Below, piece after piece: positions 25,363-34,171 of a stretch of 64,000 nucleotides of DNA. Numbering within the stretch: the stretch's first letter is position 1; each line of letters starts with the position of its first letter. The translations under genes were made by a program, and so were the position numbers. The stretch spans positions 2,108,001 through 2,172,000 of the forward strand of contig CAXXCY010000003.1 of assembly GCA_963674895.2 (NCBI GenBank), in the 5' to 3' direction. The DNA is from CAXXOK01 sp963674895. GTDB lineage: Bacteria > Bacillota > Clostridia > Christensenellales > Aristaeellaceae. The notes under the pieces are model-generated. The model saw nothing but the letters and a program-made list of their open reading frames with translations, was not told the origin of the DNA and ran no database searches.

Positions 25363-26958
25363 TTATTTCACAACAGTCTCGTAATCGTCCGCATACGTCG
25401 ACGCGTTCATGGCGACATTGCGGGTGCCGTCCAGGCCGATGTTGGTGATGCCGCCCTGCGCCACAAAGTAGGAGTAATTGAAGAACATGCCGATGCCATA
25501 GGCCTGGTCCTTCAGGTAGTAATGGAACGCGTCGATGGAAGCAGCGTCGTGGATACTGATCGAATCTTCCAGCAGCGCCTGCAGCTCGCTGTCGTGCACG
25601 AAGTTTGCTGTTCCGTTTTCAAAGCTGCGGTTGTCAAAGCACAGCGCCCATGCGCTCACTACATAGTCCGTGGTGTATTTGCTGTCCACGATGATATCCC
25701 ACTGCGTGGAGTCAAATTTGTAGGCGTTAAAGAGCGCCTGGTCGTAGGACAGGATTTCAACGTCGATGCCCAGCTCGGACAGGTAAGCCTGGATAACCGC
25801 GACGCCGGCATTGGTTGTGGTGCTGTTCTGGTTCATCAACCGCACCTTCAGGTCGCCCGGCTTATAACCGGCTTCGGCCAGCAGCTGCTGCGCCTTTTCC
25901 AGGTTGTAGTCGTAGTATTCTTCACTGTCCCACTGGGGGTTATAGTCGCCAGCAACGGGCACGCAGAAGTCGTGCATAGTTTTGCCGGAGGTTTCGGTGT
26001 TGCCGTAGCCCTGGCGGACCTGTTCAAAGTCGATGCCGTAGAGCACAGCCTGGCGAAGTTCCTTGTTGGCAAAGACGGAGCCTTCGTCACAGTTGAACAT
26101 CAGCACGTTGAAGCGGCCGTTTTCGTTGGACAATACGGTCCAGCCGTCTTTCGCCGTGCCGTCTGTGTTCTGGAAGCGGTACACTTCGGTCGCCGCGACC
26201 GGCGCCGCGTCCAGCTCTTTGTTTTCCAGGCCGATGGTGCGCATGGCGTTTTCGGTGATCACTTTATAGTAGATCTTGCCGATCGCCTGCATGCCCAGAT
26301 AGCTGCGCAGGGACATGTCGGTCTGCCAGTAATCCGGCACCGCTTCCAATTCCACGGTAGAACCCGTGATGAAATTGGTAATCCTGTAGGTGCCCGTCGT
26401 GGCGGGATTGCCGGTCTTTTCTTCATCCGAGGCGCTTTCAAACCAAGCCTGGCTGATAATCGGCACGCCGGTCAGCAGCGCTTCCATTACGCCGGCGCCT
26501 GCGTTCGTGGCGACGATCTGTACGTTGTAATCGTCAATCGCGGTGATGGATTCGAGATAGGAGGCGATTTTCCCGAAGTCGCCCTTGTTCTTGGCATAGG
26601 TGTATGCCCAAACAACGTCGGCGGCCGTAATCGCATTGCCCTGACTGTCGTGGATATAGTCGTACAGTTCGACATTGCAGGTTACGCTGTCTACGCGGGT
26701 GATCTGCTTGGCCATTTCACCTTGCAGTTTCTCCACCGGAGTGCCGAACGATTGCTGGACGGTGAGATAATCGTACAGTTGGAATTTGATCGTGTCTCGG
26801 GGACCGCTGTCTCCACCGAAGGGAGAAAGGTCAAAAGAAGCCCTGTTGAGTGCATAGGTAACGGATTTGTCTGTTGACGCTGCGAAAGCGCCGGTGTTCA
26901 GTGTGGCAACCATGGCGATTAATATGAGAACTGTGAGTATCCTGCGTTTCATATTCAT
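25363..26958 (-). CDS. oppA: Opp-family extracellular solute-binding protein (second system)
   Basis: A 531-residue SBP_bac_5 protein, the receptor for the second importer. The leader runs from MNMKRRILTVLIL to an AFA-AS cleavage site near residue 27 and has no lipobox cysteine. Family features are the internal HDSQGNAITAADVVWAYTYAK, NKELRQAVLYGIDFE and YNLEKAQQLLAEAGYKPGD. It is diverged from the first binding protein, so the two systems probably take different cargo. GGGG precedes two nearby in-frame ATG codons. Confidence 0.92.
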   Translation of the reverse strand: MNMKRRILTVLILIAMVATLNTGAFAASTDKSVTYALNRASFDLSPFGGDSGPRDTIKFQLYDYLTVQQSFGTPVEKLQGEMAKQITRVDSVTCNVELYDYIHDSQGNAITAADVVWAYTYAKNKGDFGKIASYLESITAIDDYNVQIVATNAGAGVMEALLTGVPIISQAWFESASDEEKTGNPATTGTYRITNFITGSTVELEAVPDYWQTDMSLRSYLGMQAIGKIYYKVITENAMRTIGLENKELDAAPVAATEVYRFQNTDGTAKDGWTVLSNENGRFNVLMFNCDEGSVFANKELRQAVLYGIDFEQVRQGYGNTETSGKTMHDFCVPVAGDYNPQWDSEEYYDYNLEKAQQLLAEAGYKPGDLKVRLMNQNSTTTNAGVAVIQAYLSELGIDVEILSYDQALFNAYKFDSTQWDIIVDSKYTTDYVVSAWALCFDNRSFENGTANFVHDSELQALLEDSISIHDAASIDAFHYYLKDQAYGIGMFFNYSYFVAQGGITNIGLDGTRNVAMNASTYADDYETVVK

Positions 26959-26982
26959 AACGCCCCTTTCTAAATATTATTC

Positions 26983-27001
26983 AATTTGCTTTCTGCAAAT
27001 T
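26983..27001. promoter_or_regulatory. Inverted repeat upstream of the second opp operon
   Basis: AATTTGC, a 5-bp spacer, GCAAATT, about 25 bp upstream of the binding-protein ATG. It could be an operator or a small 5'-UTR hairpin. No adjacent regulator gene points to a ligand. Elsewhere in the 276-bp gap up to 27235 I see no clear sigma-A promoter. Confidence 0.35.
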
Positions 27002-27234
27002 AAAATCAATCGCTGCGCTTCTGCGGCAATGTTTCAACCATCCGCCCAGCCATGTGTTTCCCTAAAACAACAAAGCACTCTCCCTTTCTCTTGATCGCTT
27101 CTATGATCAAATGCTACAAATGTGTAATTAATGCTCAGTTCATGAAATGTATCCATTGGCCGGGTAGGCGCGTGAATCGTGAAGAAGGTGAAAAATAGCA
27201 GGACGTCCGCCGATGCGCCGCGCCTCTCTGTGCG

Positions 27235-27954
27235 CTATTGAGTATGGTTTTGCTTCTGCTTTGAGGCGGCGTTCTTTTCCGTGACAAATTCAAGCGTACG
27301 GTACATGCGGCTAATCCATACGGACAGCCCCGCGCATATTGCGTAGGCTCCCAGCACGACGTACGATACGGCATCCGGTCCGGGCTGCTGCCAGATCATC
27401 TGATAAAGGCAACCTAATACGGCCACCCCCATCAGAACGCTGTGGATAAGCGGCGCAAGGCGCAGCTTCGAATTGATTCCGTGGTACAAAAACGTCGTCA
27501 TTTGTTCCTTGGCGAAATAAAACTGAACGATCCCAATACACTCATAGAGCAGGGCGATCAGCGACAGCGAGCTTGGCGCGGCGACAAAGACTGAGTAGTT
27601 GGACTCCACAAACTGCAGGCTCCCCAGCGAAAAGAAAAAAAGAACCGCGGCACCTGCGGCCGCAACTTTCTTTTTCATCCGGCGCAGCGTTCGCGCCGGG
27701 GCGTTCCACCGGTACCAGGGCCCTGTGTACTGATAAGCGATCTTGAACTTTCGCCTGCTGTCGCACGGCTTTTGCACCGCCGTATAGTTCTCCTCGAACC
27801 GTTCGCGCATCCCGATTGGAATCCAGCCCCTTTGCTTGATGTAAACGAGGTTTCGATCGCGCTTTTGCGCCTGTGAAACAGCGTCACAACACCGATACCC
27901 ATTAACATCAGAATCCATCTGTTTTTTGGATATGCAATAAATATTACTTTTCAA
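27235..27954 (-). CDS. Four-helix membrane protein paralogue, Opp-cluster associated
   Basis: An open frame of 239 codons from a TTG. The conserved part begins around MRERFEENYTAVQ (residue 49) with YQYTGPWYRWNAPARTLRRM, then four hydrophobic segments and the tail VWISRMYRTLEFVTEKNAAS. It matches the layout of the membrane protein in the first opp operon. The start is doubtful: a good GGGAGGATAATTC site precedes an ATG at 27967 that is in another frame and stops after seven codons, so the 5' end may be frameshifted or preceded by a leader peptide. It is transcribed in the same direction as the second opp operon, 276 bp upstream of it. The function is unknown. Confidence 0.6.
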   Translation of the reverse strand: MKSNIYCISKKQMDSDVNGYRCCDAVSQAQKRDRNLVYIKQRGWIPIGMRERFEENYTAVQKPCDSRRKFKIAYQYTGPWYRWNAPARTLRRMKKKVAAAGAAVLFFFSLGSLQFVESNYSVFVAAPSSLSLIALLYECIGIVQFYFAKEQMTTFLYHGINSKLRLAPLIHSVLMGVAVLGCLYQMIWQQPGPDAVSYVVLGAYAICAGLSVWISRMYRTLEFVTEKNAASKQKQNHTQ

Positions 27955-28268
27955 ACTGCCTGTTCATGAATTATCCTCCCTAACCTTTGATTCTTCCGGG
28001 GGGAAAACCAGCCGCTCTCAATGATAAAATTGATTTAAAACGAATGTACCTTCAATCAGAATTATAGAGTTGCGGAACGCCAAGATCAATTCCGATTCGC
28101 CGTACTATCATTCAATTTCGGAATTATAGCAAAGTGAATTAGCCTTGTTACTCTAAGAAGCCGATCGGTTATGTGATGAATTTTGTTTATCCACTACTGA
28201 CCTGCTCCGCAAAAATCTGGTCCAGATAAAGAGTTAGGGATCTGGTAGAATAGGAAAGAAAGGGCCAG

Positions 28269-28544
28269 GTGACGCAGATGAAAAAGGGCAGGTACACGGA
28301 GGAGCAGATCGCATTCGCGCTACAGCAGGCAGAGCATGGAACATCCGTGACAGAAGTATGCCGGAAAATGGGAGTGACGGAGCAAAGCTTCTACCGGTGG
28401 AAGAAGAAGTTTGGAGACATGCTGCCAAGCGACATGAAAAAGCTGAAGCAACTGGAGGATGAGAATGCGAAGCTTAAGAAACTGGTGGCGGATCTCAGCC
28501 TCGACAAAGCAATGCTGCAGGATGTACTCTCAAAAAACCGGTAA
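28269..28544 (+). CDS. IS3-family transposase orfA
   Basis: A 91-residue HTH_Tnp_1-type protein: MKKGRYTEEQIAFALQQAEH, then TSVTEVCRKMGVTEQSFYRW (helix-turn-helix, residues about 20-45), followed by a leucine-zipper-like coiled coil (LKQLEDENAKLKKLVADLSL, residues about 56-80). It binds the terminal repeats and dimerises. At its 3' end the sequence TCAAAAAAC lets ribosomes slip back one base and continue into orfB, making the full OrfAB transposase. Confidence 0.92.
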   Translation: MTQMKKGRYTEEQIAFALQQAEHGTSVTEVCRKMGVTEQSFYRWKKKFGDMLPSDMKKLKQLEDENAKLKKLVADLSLDKAMLQDVLSKNR

Positions 28545-29374
28545 GGCCTGTTGACCGGAAAGGTGCAGCGATCTATCTTCTGCAACAGTATTCCGTCAGT
28601 GAGCGGCGGATGTGCTCTGTATTGAAACTATATCGGAATGCCTATCGATATCAATCGGTCAAGGATCAGCAGGCCCAGTTGAGAATGCGAATACAGGCGA
28701 TCTCAGAAGTGAGGATCCGGTACGGGTATCGCTGTATTTATGTGTTGCTGCTTCGGGAAGGCTGGCATATTAATCACAAGCGAGTGTACAGGCTGTATCG
28801 TGAAGAGGGATTGAACCTGCGGCGAAAGGCCAAGAAACGTTTGAAAAGTGTAAGCAGAGTTCCCTCGGCGGTACTGCCCAACACCCTAAACGAATGCTGG
28901 GCGATGGACTTTGTCAGTGATCAGTTTTATAATGGGAAAAGATTTCGGACGCTGACCCTGATAGATCTGTACAGCCGCGAATGTTTGGCGCTGCATGTGG
29001 ATAAAAGCATCACGGGAGAAGCCGTAGCCAATGTACTGGATCAGATCATACAGATCAAAGGATCACCACAACGAATCAAGGTGGATAACGGTCCCGAGTT
29101 TATCTCCAGGGCTCTGGACGCATGGGCATACTTCAACCATATTCAGCTGGATTACTCGCGGCCGGGAACGCCGACAGATAACGCGCTCATTGAATCCTTC
29201 AACGGAAGCTTTCGGGATGAATGCCTGAACACGAATTGGTTTTTATCCCTGGCAGATGCCAGGGATAAGATAGGACGATGGAAAGACGACTACAATGAGC
29301 TTCGTCCTCACTCTTCACTAACATACCTTACGCCAGCCGATTTTGCCAGAAAACAAGCCGAAATCGCTGTCTAG
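28532..29374 (+). CDS. IS3-family transposase orfB (rve integrase core)
   Basis: The -1 frame continues from the A6 slip site (KPVRPVDRKGAAIYLL) to the stop. The internal ATG at 28610 would give a 254-residue product. The HTH_21 region is YRNAYRYQ to NHKRVYRLYREEGLNLRRK. The DDE catalytic core contains WAMDFVSDQF (first Asp), KVDNGPEF (second Asp) and DNALIESFNGSFRDECLN (Glu). All three acids are present, so the transposase looks functional. Confidence 0.92.
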   Translation, partial: KKPVRPVDRKGAAIYLLQQYSVSERRMCSVLKLYRNAYRYQSVKDQQAQLRMRIQAISEVRIRYGYRCIYVLLLREGWHINHKRVYRLYREEGLNLRRKAKKRLKSVSRVPSAVLPNTLNECWAMDFVSDQFYNGKRFRTLTLIDLYSRECLALHVDKSITGEAVANVLDQIIQIKGSPQRIKVDNGPEFISRALDAWAYFNHIQLDYSRPGTPTDNALIESFNGSFRDECLNTNWFLSLADARDKIGRWKDDYNELRPHSSLTYLTPADFARKQAEIAV

Positions 29375-29469
29375 TACCTTCGATTTTTAACTCCAAGCCT
29401 GGACCAATTTATGGGTGCACCTCAATGGTCTTTGACTAACTTCACTTTTTTGAACAATATTGGGGTTGA

Positions 29470-29625
29470 CTAATCGAACGGACTGCAAAGTCAAAAACTT
29501 TCCGGCGTTTTATTCGCAGTATCCGCGGAACATCCGAGCTTTTGATAGAATTAGATGAAACGCTTTGGGTTGCGATTGTTGATAATGTTACGATAAGAAG
29601 GGATGGCAGGATGATGTTTTGTTAA
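29470..29625 (+). pseudogene. Serine-recombinase C-terminal remnant
   Basis: A 51-codon open stretch directly beside the IS, without a start: KTFRRFIRSIRGTSELLIEL, then DETLWVAIVDNVTIRRDGRM and a stop. It resembles the extreme C-terminus of large serine recombinases, where a helix ending F/L-D-E-x-L-W is followed by a short strand V-T-V-x-x-D-G. The rest of the gene is absent from both sides of the IS. The remaining bases of the 375-bp gap show nothing further. Confidence 0.45.
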
Positions 29626-29799
29626 TAATTCTGAAGTCAGGATATGATTGGTTGTCAGTATAGACATCCCGCATACCGAAATTATACTTGACTAAGTGCT
29701 ATAATATTCATAGTTGACTCGTCGAAGAATATCATAGAAAGAATAATCAAAAAGCAACAGATGATTTTTGAACAGTTTATGATACAGGCGGATTCAGTC

Positions 29800-30936
29800 T
29801 TATTCTGTTCCCAGCATTTCATAAGTAAGGTTTCTAATTCTTGGATGAACTACATTATATACATAATCACAGCTGACGACATGCTGTACATAAAAAACAG
29901 CCAATTGATTCAATGTATCAATCAATGCATAGGCACCAGCCGCTCCGTCCCAGCCGAATTCGCCCAGTGGGCTCCTAACCCCGTACGGTTCTTTTTCCAC
30001 CAGGGTACGCACGCCTAAGCCGTAGGAGTATCCGAATTTCCTGTGCTTAGCAAAATCCTCTTTTGATTTTCCATGCAGTTCGTCCCTGCGCATCCGCTCA
30101 ATGGATGCGCGCGTAAGGAGCGTATACCCCTGCGCGCTGACCCCTCCGCCGCACATAGCGTCCAGAAACAGGATGTAGTCGTCCGCCGTAGAGATCAGGC
30201 CCGCGCCGCCGCTTTCATAATTCCTGGATAAAACGAAAATATTCTCCGCCGACACCGGCGAGGAAGTCATGGTTTGGTCGTGATAGGTAAACTGCTCCGC
30301 CATATGCCTTTGCCGGTGCGGCGTCAGCGCAAATCCGGTCTGCGTCATGCCCAGGGGCTTAAACACATGCTCCGCAAGATACGCGCCCAGCGTCTGCCCC
30401 GAGACCACCTCGATCACCGCGCCGAGCACGTCGTGGCTCAGGCTGTATTGATAGCGCGTCCCGGGTTCAAAATCCAGGGGCTCCTGCGCAAGCGCCCTGA
30501 TAATTTGCCGCGTCGAGGCTTCCCCCTTGGTTTCCCGTAAAACGTTTACGATAGCCGGCGCGTTCAGATTATAATTTAAGCCGCTCTGCATGGTCATCAG
30601 ATGCCTGATGGTCAGAGGCACCTTGGCAGGTACCGCCGCCGCGCCTTTCCTGACCTTCAGGCACTGATATTCGGGCAAGAATGCCGACACGGGATCATCC
30701 AGGCTGATATAGCCTTTCTCCACAAGCTGCAGTACCGCGGTACAGGTAATCAGCTTGGAGGCGGAATAAATCCAATAGGTATTCGCAGCACTCAGCGGTT
30801 TTTGCCTGCCGGCGTCCGCATACCCGGTGATATGGCGGAAAACCGGTTTATGGTCTTGATAGACCACACAATCGCATCCCGGGATGCCGACCTTTTCCAG
30901 AGAATCCAAATAGCGCACCAGCTGAGCTTGCTCCAT
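29800..30936 (-). CDS. Beta-lactamase-fold serine hydrolase (class C-like)
   Basis: A 378-residue member of the beta-lactamase/esterase EstB/DD-peptidase-like superfamily (PF00144). The nucleophile motif SASK is at residues 58-61. The second motif, usually Y-x-N, reads YSLSHD near residue 165, and the third reads FGWDGAAGAY. No signal peptide is seen, so it is probably a cytoplasmic esterase rather than an antibiotic-resistance enzyme. GGGGGAGAGGAC precedes the ATG. It is the last gene of the mannoside cluster, 45 bp after the GH130 gene, and may deacylate imported manno-oligosaccharides (inference). Confidence 0.88.
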   Translation of the reverse strand: MEQAQLVRYLDSLEKVGIPGCDCVVYQDHKPVFRHITGYADAGRQKPLSAANTYWIYSASKLITCTAVLQLVEKGYISLDDPVSAFLPEYQCLKVRKGAAAVPAKVPLTIRHLMTMQSGLNYNLNAPAIVNVLRETKGEASTRQIIRALAQEPLDFEPGTRYQYSLSHDVLGAVIEVVSGQTLGAYLAEHVFKPLGMTQTGFALTPHRQRHMAEQFTYHDQTMTSSPVSAENIFVLSRNYESGGAGLISTADDYILFLDAMCGGGVSAQGYTLLTRASIERMRRDELHGKSKEDFAKHRKFGYSYGLGVRTLVEKEPYGVRSPLGEFGWDGAAGAYALIDTLNQLAVFYVQHVVSCDYVYNVVHPRIRNLTYEMLGTE

Positions 30937-30980
30937 GTCCTCTCCCCCGCCCTGTCTTCAGCGGCCATGCCGCGGTCTGC

Positions 30981-32180
30981 TTAGAGTATAATCCGGCCGT
31001 TTTTCGCAAGCTCCAGGTTTTTATGTATCATGGCGCATCTTTGTTCCACGCAGGCGCTGGAGCGAAGCGGATCCTCCGGGGTGCTGATCACATAATCCAG
31101 CAGCTGGTCCACCGTCGTCGTCGCCACATGGCACCGTGTATCCGAGGATGCGTAATAAATCAAAACCTCGCCGTTTTCCCTTGCCACCATCCCGTTGCTG
31201 AACACAACGTTGGATACGTCGCCGATTCTCTCGCTGCCCTCCGGGGCCATAAAAAACCCGCCCGGCCTGTGGGTAACCTTCCAGGGCTCCTGCAAATCGC
31301 TGAGAAACGCGTACAGCACATACCGCAGGCCGGCGGCCGTCGCGCGCACACCGTGGGCGATGTGCAGCCAGCCCTTGGCGGTCTTGATCGGCGTCGGACC
31401 CTGTCCGTTTTTCATTTCCTTGATCGTGTGGTACTGCCTGCCGTCCATTATCTGCTCAAAGTCAATACTGGCGTTCTCCATGCTGCAGGACAGCCCCCAC
31501 CCGATGCCTCCGCCCGAACCGGCATCGATGAACCCGTCCTGCGGCCGGGTGTAAAACGCATATTTCCCGTCAACAAACTCCGGGTGCAGCACCACGTTTC
31601 TTTGCTGCGGCGACGGCGTAACCAGATCCGCCAGGCGTTCCCAGGTAACCAGGTCCTTGGTGCGCGCGATGCCGCAGCCCGCCACGGCGCCGGACATATC
31701 CCCCGCTAGCGCGGCCGGGTCCTTCCGCTCGGTGCAGAACAACCCGTAAATCCAGCCGTCCTCATGCTTGATCAGGCGCATATCGTAGATATTGGTGTCC
31801 GGGTTCTCCGTTTCCGGCATACGAACCGGATAATCCCAGAAGCGGAAGCCGTCCACCCCGTTTTCGCTTTCGGCGACGGCAAAAAATGATTTCCTGTCGC
31901 TGCCTTCCACCCTTGCCACCAAATAAATCTTGTGATCCAGTTCGATCGCGCCGGGATTGAACACACAGTTTACGCCAAGCCTCTCCATTAAAAAAGGATT
32001 AGTATTATAATCCAGATCATATTTCCAGAATACGGGTATGTGCTCGGCGGTCAGCACGGGATACCGGTACCGCCGATAAACGCCGCTGCCCCGCCCCGCC
32101 GGCTCATTCTTTCTGCCGATCGTGAACTTATAATTTTCCAAAAGCGTTTCCAATTCCCTGTCAAAGCTGAGCCTGTCCAT
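30981..32180 (-). CDS. GH130 4-O-beta-D-mannosyl-D-glucose phosphorylase
   Basis: A 399-residue GH130 (subfamily 1-like) inverting phosphorylase: beta-mannosyl-1,4-glucose plus phosphate gives alpha-mannose 1-phosphate plus glucose. Segments such as GVYRRYRYPVLTAEHIPVFW, NPFLMERLGVNC, VARVEGSDRKSFFAVAES, NIYDMRL, RNVVLHPEFVDGKYAFYTRP and GIGWGLS match the mannosylglucose phosphorylases closely. The five-bladed propeller and the conserved Asp after NIY (general acid region) are present. The start is the ATG with GGGGAG at 8 nt; a TTG two codons earlier is possible. It follows a sugar ABC transporter, which would import the disaccharide. No signal peptide, consistent with a cytosolic enzyme. 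Confidence 0.88.
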   Translation of the reverse strand: MDRLSFDRELETLLENYKFTIGRKNEPAGRGSGVYRRYRYPVLTAEHIPVFWKYDLDYNTNPFLMERLGVNCVFNPGAIELDHKIYLVARVEGSDRKSFFAVAESENGVDGFRFWDYPVRMPETENPDTNIYDMRLIKHEDGWIYGLFCTERKDPAALAGDMSGAVAGCGIARTKDLVTWERLADLVTPSPQQRNVVLHPEFVDGKYAFYTRPQDGFIDAGSGGGIGWGLSCSMENASIDFEQIMDGRQYHTIKEMKNGQGPTPIKTAKGWLHIAHGVRATAAGLRYVLYAFLSDLQEPWKVTHRPGGFFMAPEGSERIGDVSNVVFSNGMVARENGEVLIYYASSDTRCHVATTTVDQLLDYVISTPEDPLRSSACVEQRCAMIHKNLELAKNGRIIL

Positions 32181-32257
32181 ATCCAACTCTCCCCATTGTC
32201 AAATCAAAGCACCGCCGCGTTGCGCGGCTTTCCTGCGCCGGGTTTCCGCAGGCCGCA

Positions 32258-33136
32258 TCAGCCTTTCACCGCGCCGGCCGTGATGCCGTCGATGATATTT
32301 CTCTGCAGGAAAACATAGAGTACGATGATCGGAACAATAACGAATACGATGCAGGTGCAGATCAGCGTCCAGTCGCTTGTATATTGCCCGAAAAAATCAT
32401 AGATCTTGAGCGGAAGGGTTTTCATCACTGTTTTGGTAAGCATAATCTGCGGCAGGTAAAAGTCGTTCCAGGCGGTCAGGCCGCAGATCACGATCAGCGC
32501 CGATACCACAGGCTGCAGCAGGGGAAGAATCAGCCGGGAATAAATCACAAAATGGTTCGCCCCGTCGATCATGGCCGATTCGGAAATCTGGTACGGTATC
32601 GTTTTCATAAAGCTGGTCATCATAAACGCCACCAGCGGTATGCCGATCGCCGCATACAGAATCATCATGCCGGAATAGGTGTTGAGCAGGCCGAGATTCT
32701 TATAAATGATATACACGGGAATGGTGATGGTCTGTACGGGGAAAATCATCGGAATCATAAAGAATGCCGCGAAAAAGCCGGCCCGCTTGAACTGCATCTT
32801 CGTAATCGCATACGAGGCCAGCGTGCCCACAAAGAGCTGGATTGCCAGCGATCCGACCGTGATGACGGAGCTGTTGAGGTATGACCGCACGATGGAGGAG
32901 CGCTTAAACACCGTCGCATAATTCTGGAAGTTCAGCACATGCGGGAAACGCAGCGGGTACTTCATAAAATCTGCGCGCGTTTTCAGTGAAACCATCAGAA
33001 GGGTGAACAGCGGAATGAGCGCGACCAGGGATAATAAGATCAATGTGATATAGCGAACCACGGTATTTGTGTTCCATGTTATCCGGGACTTTTCCAGGTT
33101 ACGTTCGGGCTTGATCGCCTTGGCTGTCATACTCAT
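32258..33136 (-). CDS. Sugar ABC transporter permease, MalG-like
   Basis: A 292-residue inner-membrane permease of the CUT1 family. Six helices are expected, the first in IALILLSLVALIPLFTLLMV (approximate). The EAA loop is ISESAMIDGANHFVIYSRLILP. It overlaps the partner permease gene by 4 bp (ATGA). No ATPase gene lies in the cluster; CUT1 systems of Bacillota often share a single MsmX-type ATPase encoded elsewhere. Probably imports beta-mannosyl-glucose or manno-oligosaccharides. Confidence 0.9.
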   Translation of the reverse strand: MSMTAKAIKPERNLEKSRITWNTNTVVRYITLILLSLVALIPLFTLLMVSLKTRADFMKYPLRFPHVLNFQNYATVFKRSSIVRSYLNSSVITVGSLAIQLFVGTLASYAITKMQFKRAGFFAAFFMIPMIFPVQTITIPVYIIYKNLGLLNTYSGMMILYAAIGIPLVAFMMTSFMKTIPYQISESAMIDGANHFVIYSRLILPLLQPVVSALIVICGLTAWNDFYLPQIMLTKTVMKTLPLKIYDFFGQYTSDWTLICTCIVFVIVPIIVLYVFLQRNIIDGITAGAVKG

Positions 33137-34014
33137 AAAACCGCATCCTCCCTCTTGCGCATAATATTCATCTGCACCAGCGACACAATCAGCACAAAGA
33201 CGAACAGCACCAGGGAAATCGTAGTGCCGTATCCCATGCGGCTGTAAACAAACGCGCTGGAGTACACGCTGATGGCCAGCGATTCCGTGGCGTGGCCCGG
33301 GCCGCCGCCTGTCATAATAAAGGGAAGATCATATATTTTCAGCGTTCCGATGGTCGATAAAACGATGTTGATGGTGAGCGACGGCGCCATCAGCGGCAAG
33401 GTGATTTTCCAGAATTTCTGGCTCCGGCTTACGCCGTCGATGGCTCCGGCTTCATACAGCGACTTGTCGATGGACATGATGCCCGCCAGATAGATGACCA
33501 TACTTTGCCCAACCCACTGCCAGACGTTGACCATGGAAATGGTATGAATGGCAACGTGTGAATCCGCCAGCCACAGAACCTTTGAAAGCTTTTCCAGCCC
33601 GAGCGCGGACAGAAACCCGGGCACCAGCCCGCTGACCGGGTCCAGCATCAGATTCCAGATAAAGCCGATTGCCACCGTGCACAGCACGGCCGGGAGGAAA
33701 AGCACCGCACGGAAGAAATTCCTGCCGCGGAATTTATCCTGCAGCAGCACCGCCAGAAAGATGCCGAGCACGTTTTGCACCACAACGATCTCTACGAAAT
33801 AGATCAGGTTGTTATTCAGGACTTCCAGCAATTCTTTGGCGCGGAAAATTTCTATATAGTTACGGAGCCCGATAAAATCAAAGCTCCGGGAAATGCCGTT
33901 CCAATTCGTGAGGGAAATAAAAATGCTGAATACGAATGGCACAAGGTAAACAAACAATACCAGCAAAACAGCGGGGAAAAGAAAAAGGTAAGGTTCCATC
34001 TTTCTTTGTTTCAT
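33133..34014 (-). CDS. Sugar ABC transporter permease, MalF/UgpA-like
   Basis: A 293-residue CUT1 permease, with TM1 in PYLFLFPAVLLVLFVYLVPF and the EAA loop SLYEAGAIDGVSRSQKFWKITLP. AGAGGTG precedes the ATG. A 157-bp gap with a hairpin separates it from the binding-protein gene upstream. It forms the translocation pore with the MalG-like protein. Confidence 0.9.
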   Translation of the reverse strand: MKQRKMEPYLFLFPAVLLVLFVYLVPFVFSIFISLTNWNGISRSFDFIGLRNYIEIFRAKELLEVLNNNLIYFVEIVVVQNVLGIFLAVLLQDKFRGRNFFRAVLFLPAVLCTVAIGFIWNLMLDPVSGLVPGFLSALGLEKLSKVLWLADSHVAIHTISMVNVWQWVGQSMVIYLAGIMSIDKSLYEAGAIDGVSRSQKFWKITLPLMAPSLTINIVLSTIGTLKIYDLPFIMTGGGPGHATESLAISVYSSAFVYSRMGYGTTISLVLFVFVLIVSLVQMNIMRKREDAVL

Positions 34015-34125
34015 AACACACCTCTTGAACTATGCGAACCGCGCTGCGGGATATCCCTTTATCGTACGGCTCCATCCATGCTCCTGCCGGACGGCATATC
34101 CCGGTTCGTTGACCCAAAGATAAGT

Positions 34126-34154
34126 GTGGGCCGTGGTTTTTGCCCACGGCCCAC
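34126..34154 (-). promoter_or_regulatory. Intercistronic hairpin, sugar binding protein-permease
   Basis: An 11-bp GC-rich stem (GTGGGCCGTGG) with a 7-nt T-rich loop, just after the binding-protein stop. It may act as a partial terminator or mRNA end stabiliser. Confidence 0.65.
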
Positions 34155-34171
34155 TTGGTACGCGGATACAG

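Larger units (their letters stand above)
28198..29424 (+). mobile_element. IS3-family (IS150-type) insertion sequence
   Basis: About 1.2 kb bounded by imperfect inverted repeats: TGACCTGCTCCGCAAAAATC on the left and, as reverse complement, TGAGGTGCACCCATAAATTG on the right. The arms share a nearby GGTCCAG and GAGTTA. They begin TG and end CA, as in IS3-family elements. It holds orfA and orfB in the classic -1 arrangement with an A6 slip site at 28532-28537. No target duplication is obvious, so the exact ends could be a few bases off. The genes look intact, suggesting a recent or active copy. Confidence 0.85.

Noticed and set aside
25351..26877. A 508-codon open frame antisense to the second Opp binding protein
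   Set aside because: It lies wholly opposite a well-supported SBP_bac_5 gene, has no ribosome site and no family features; it is a by-product of codon bias on the coding strand.
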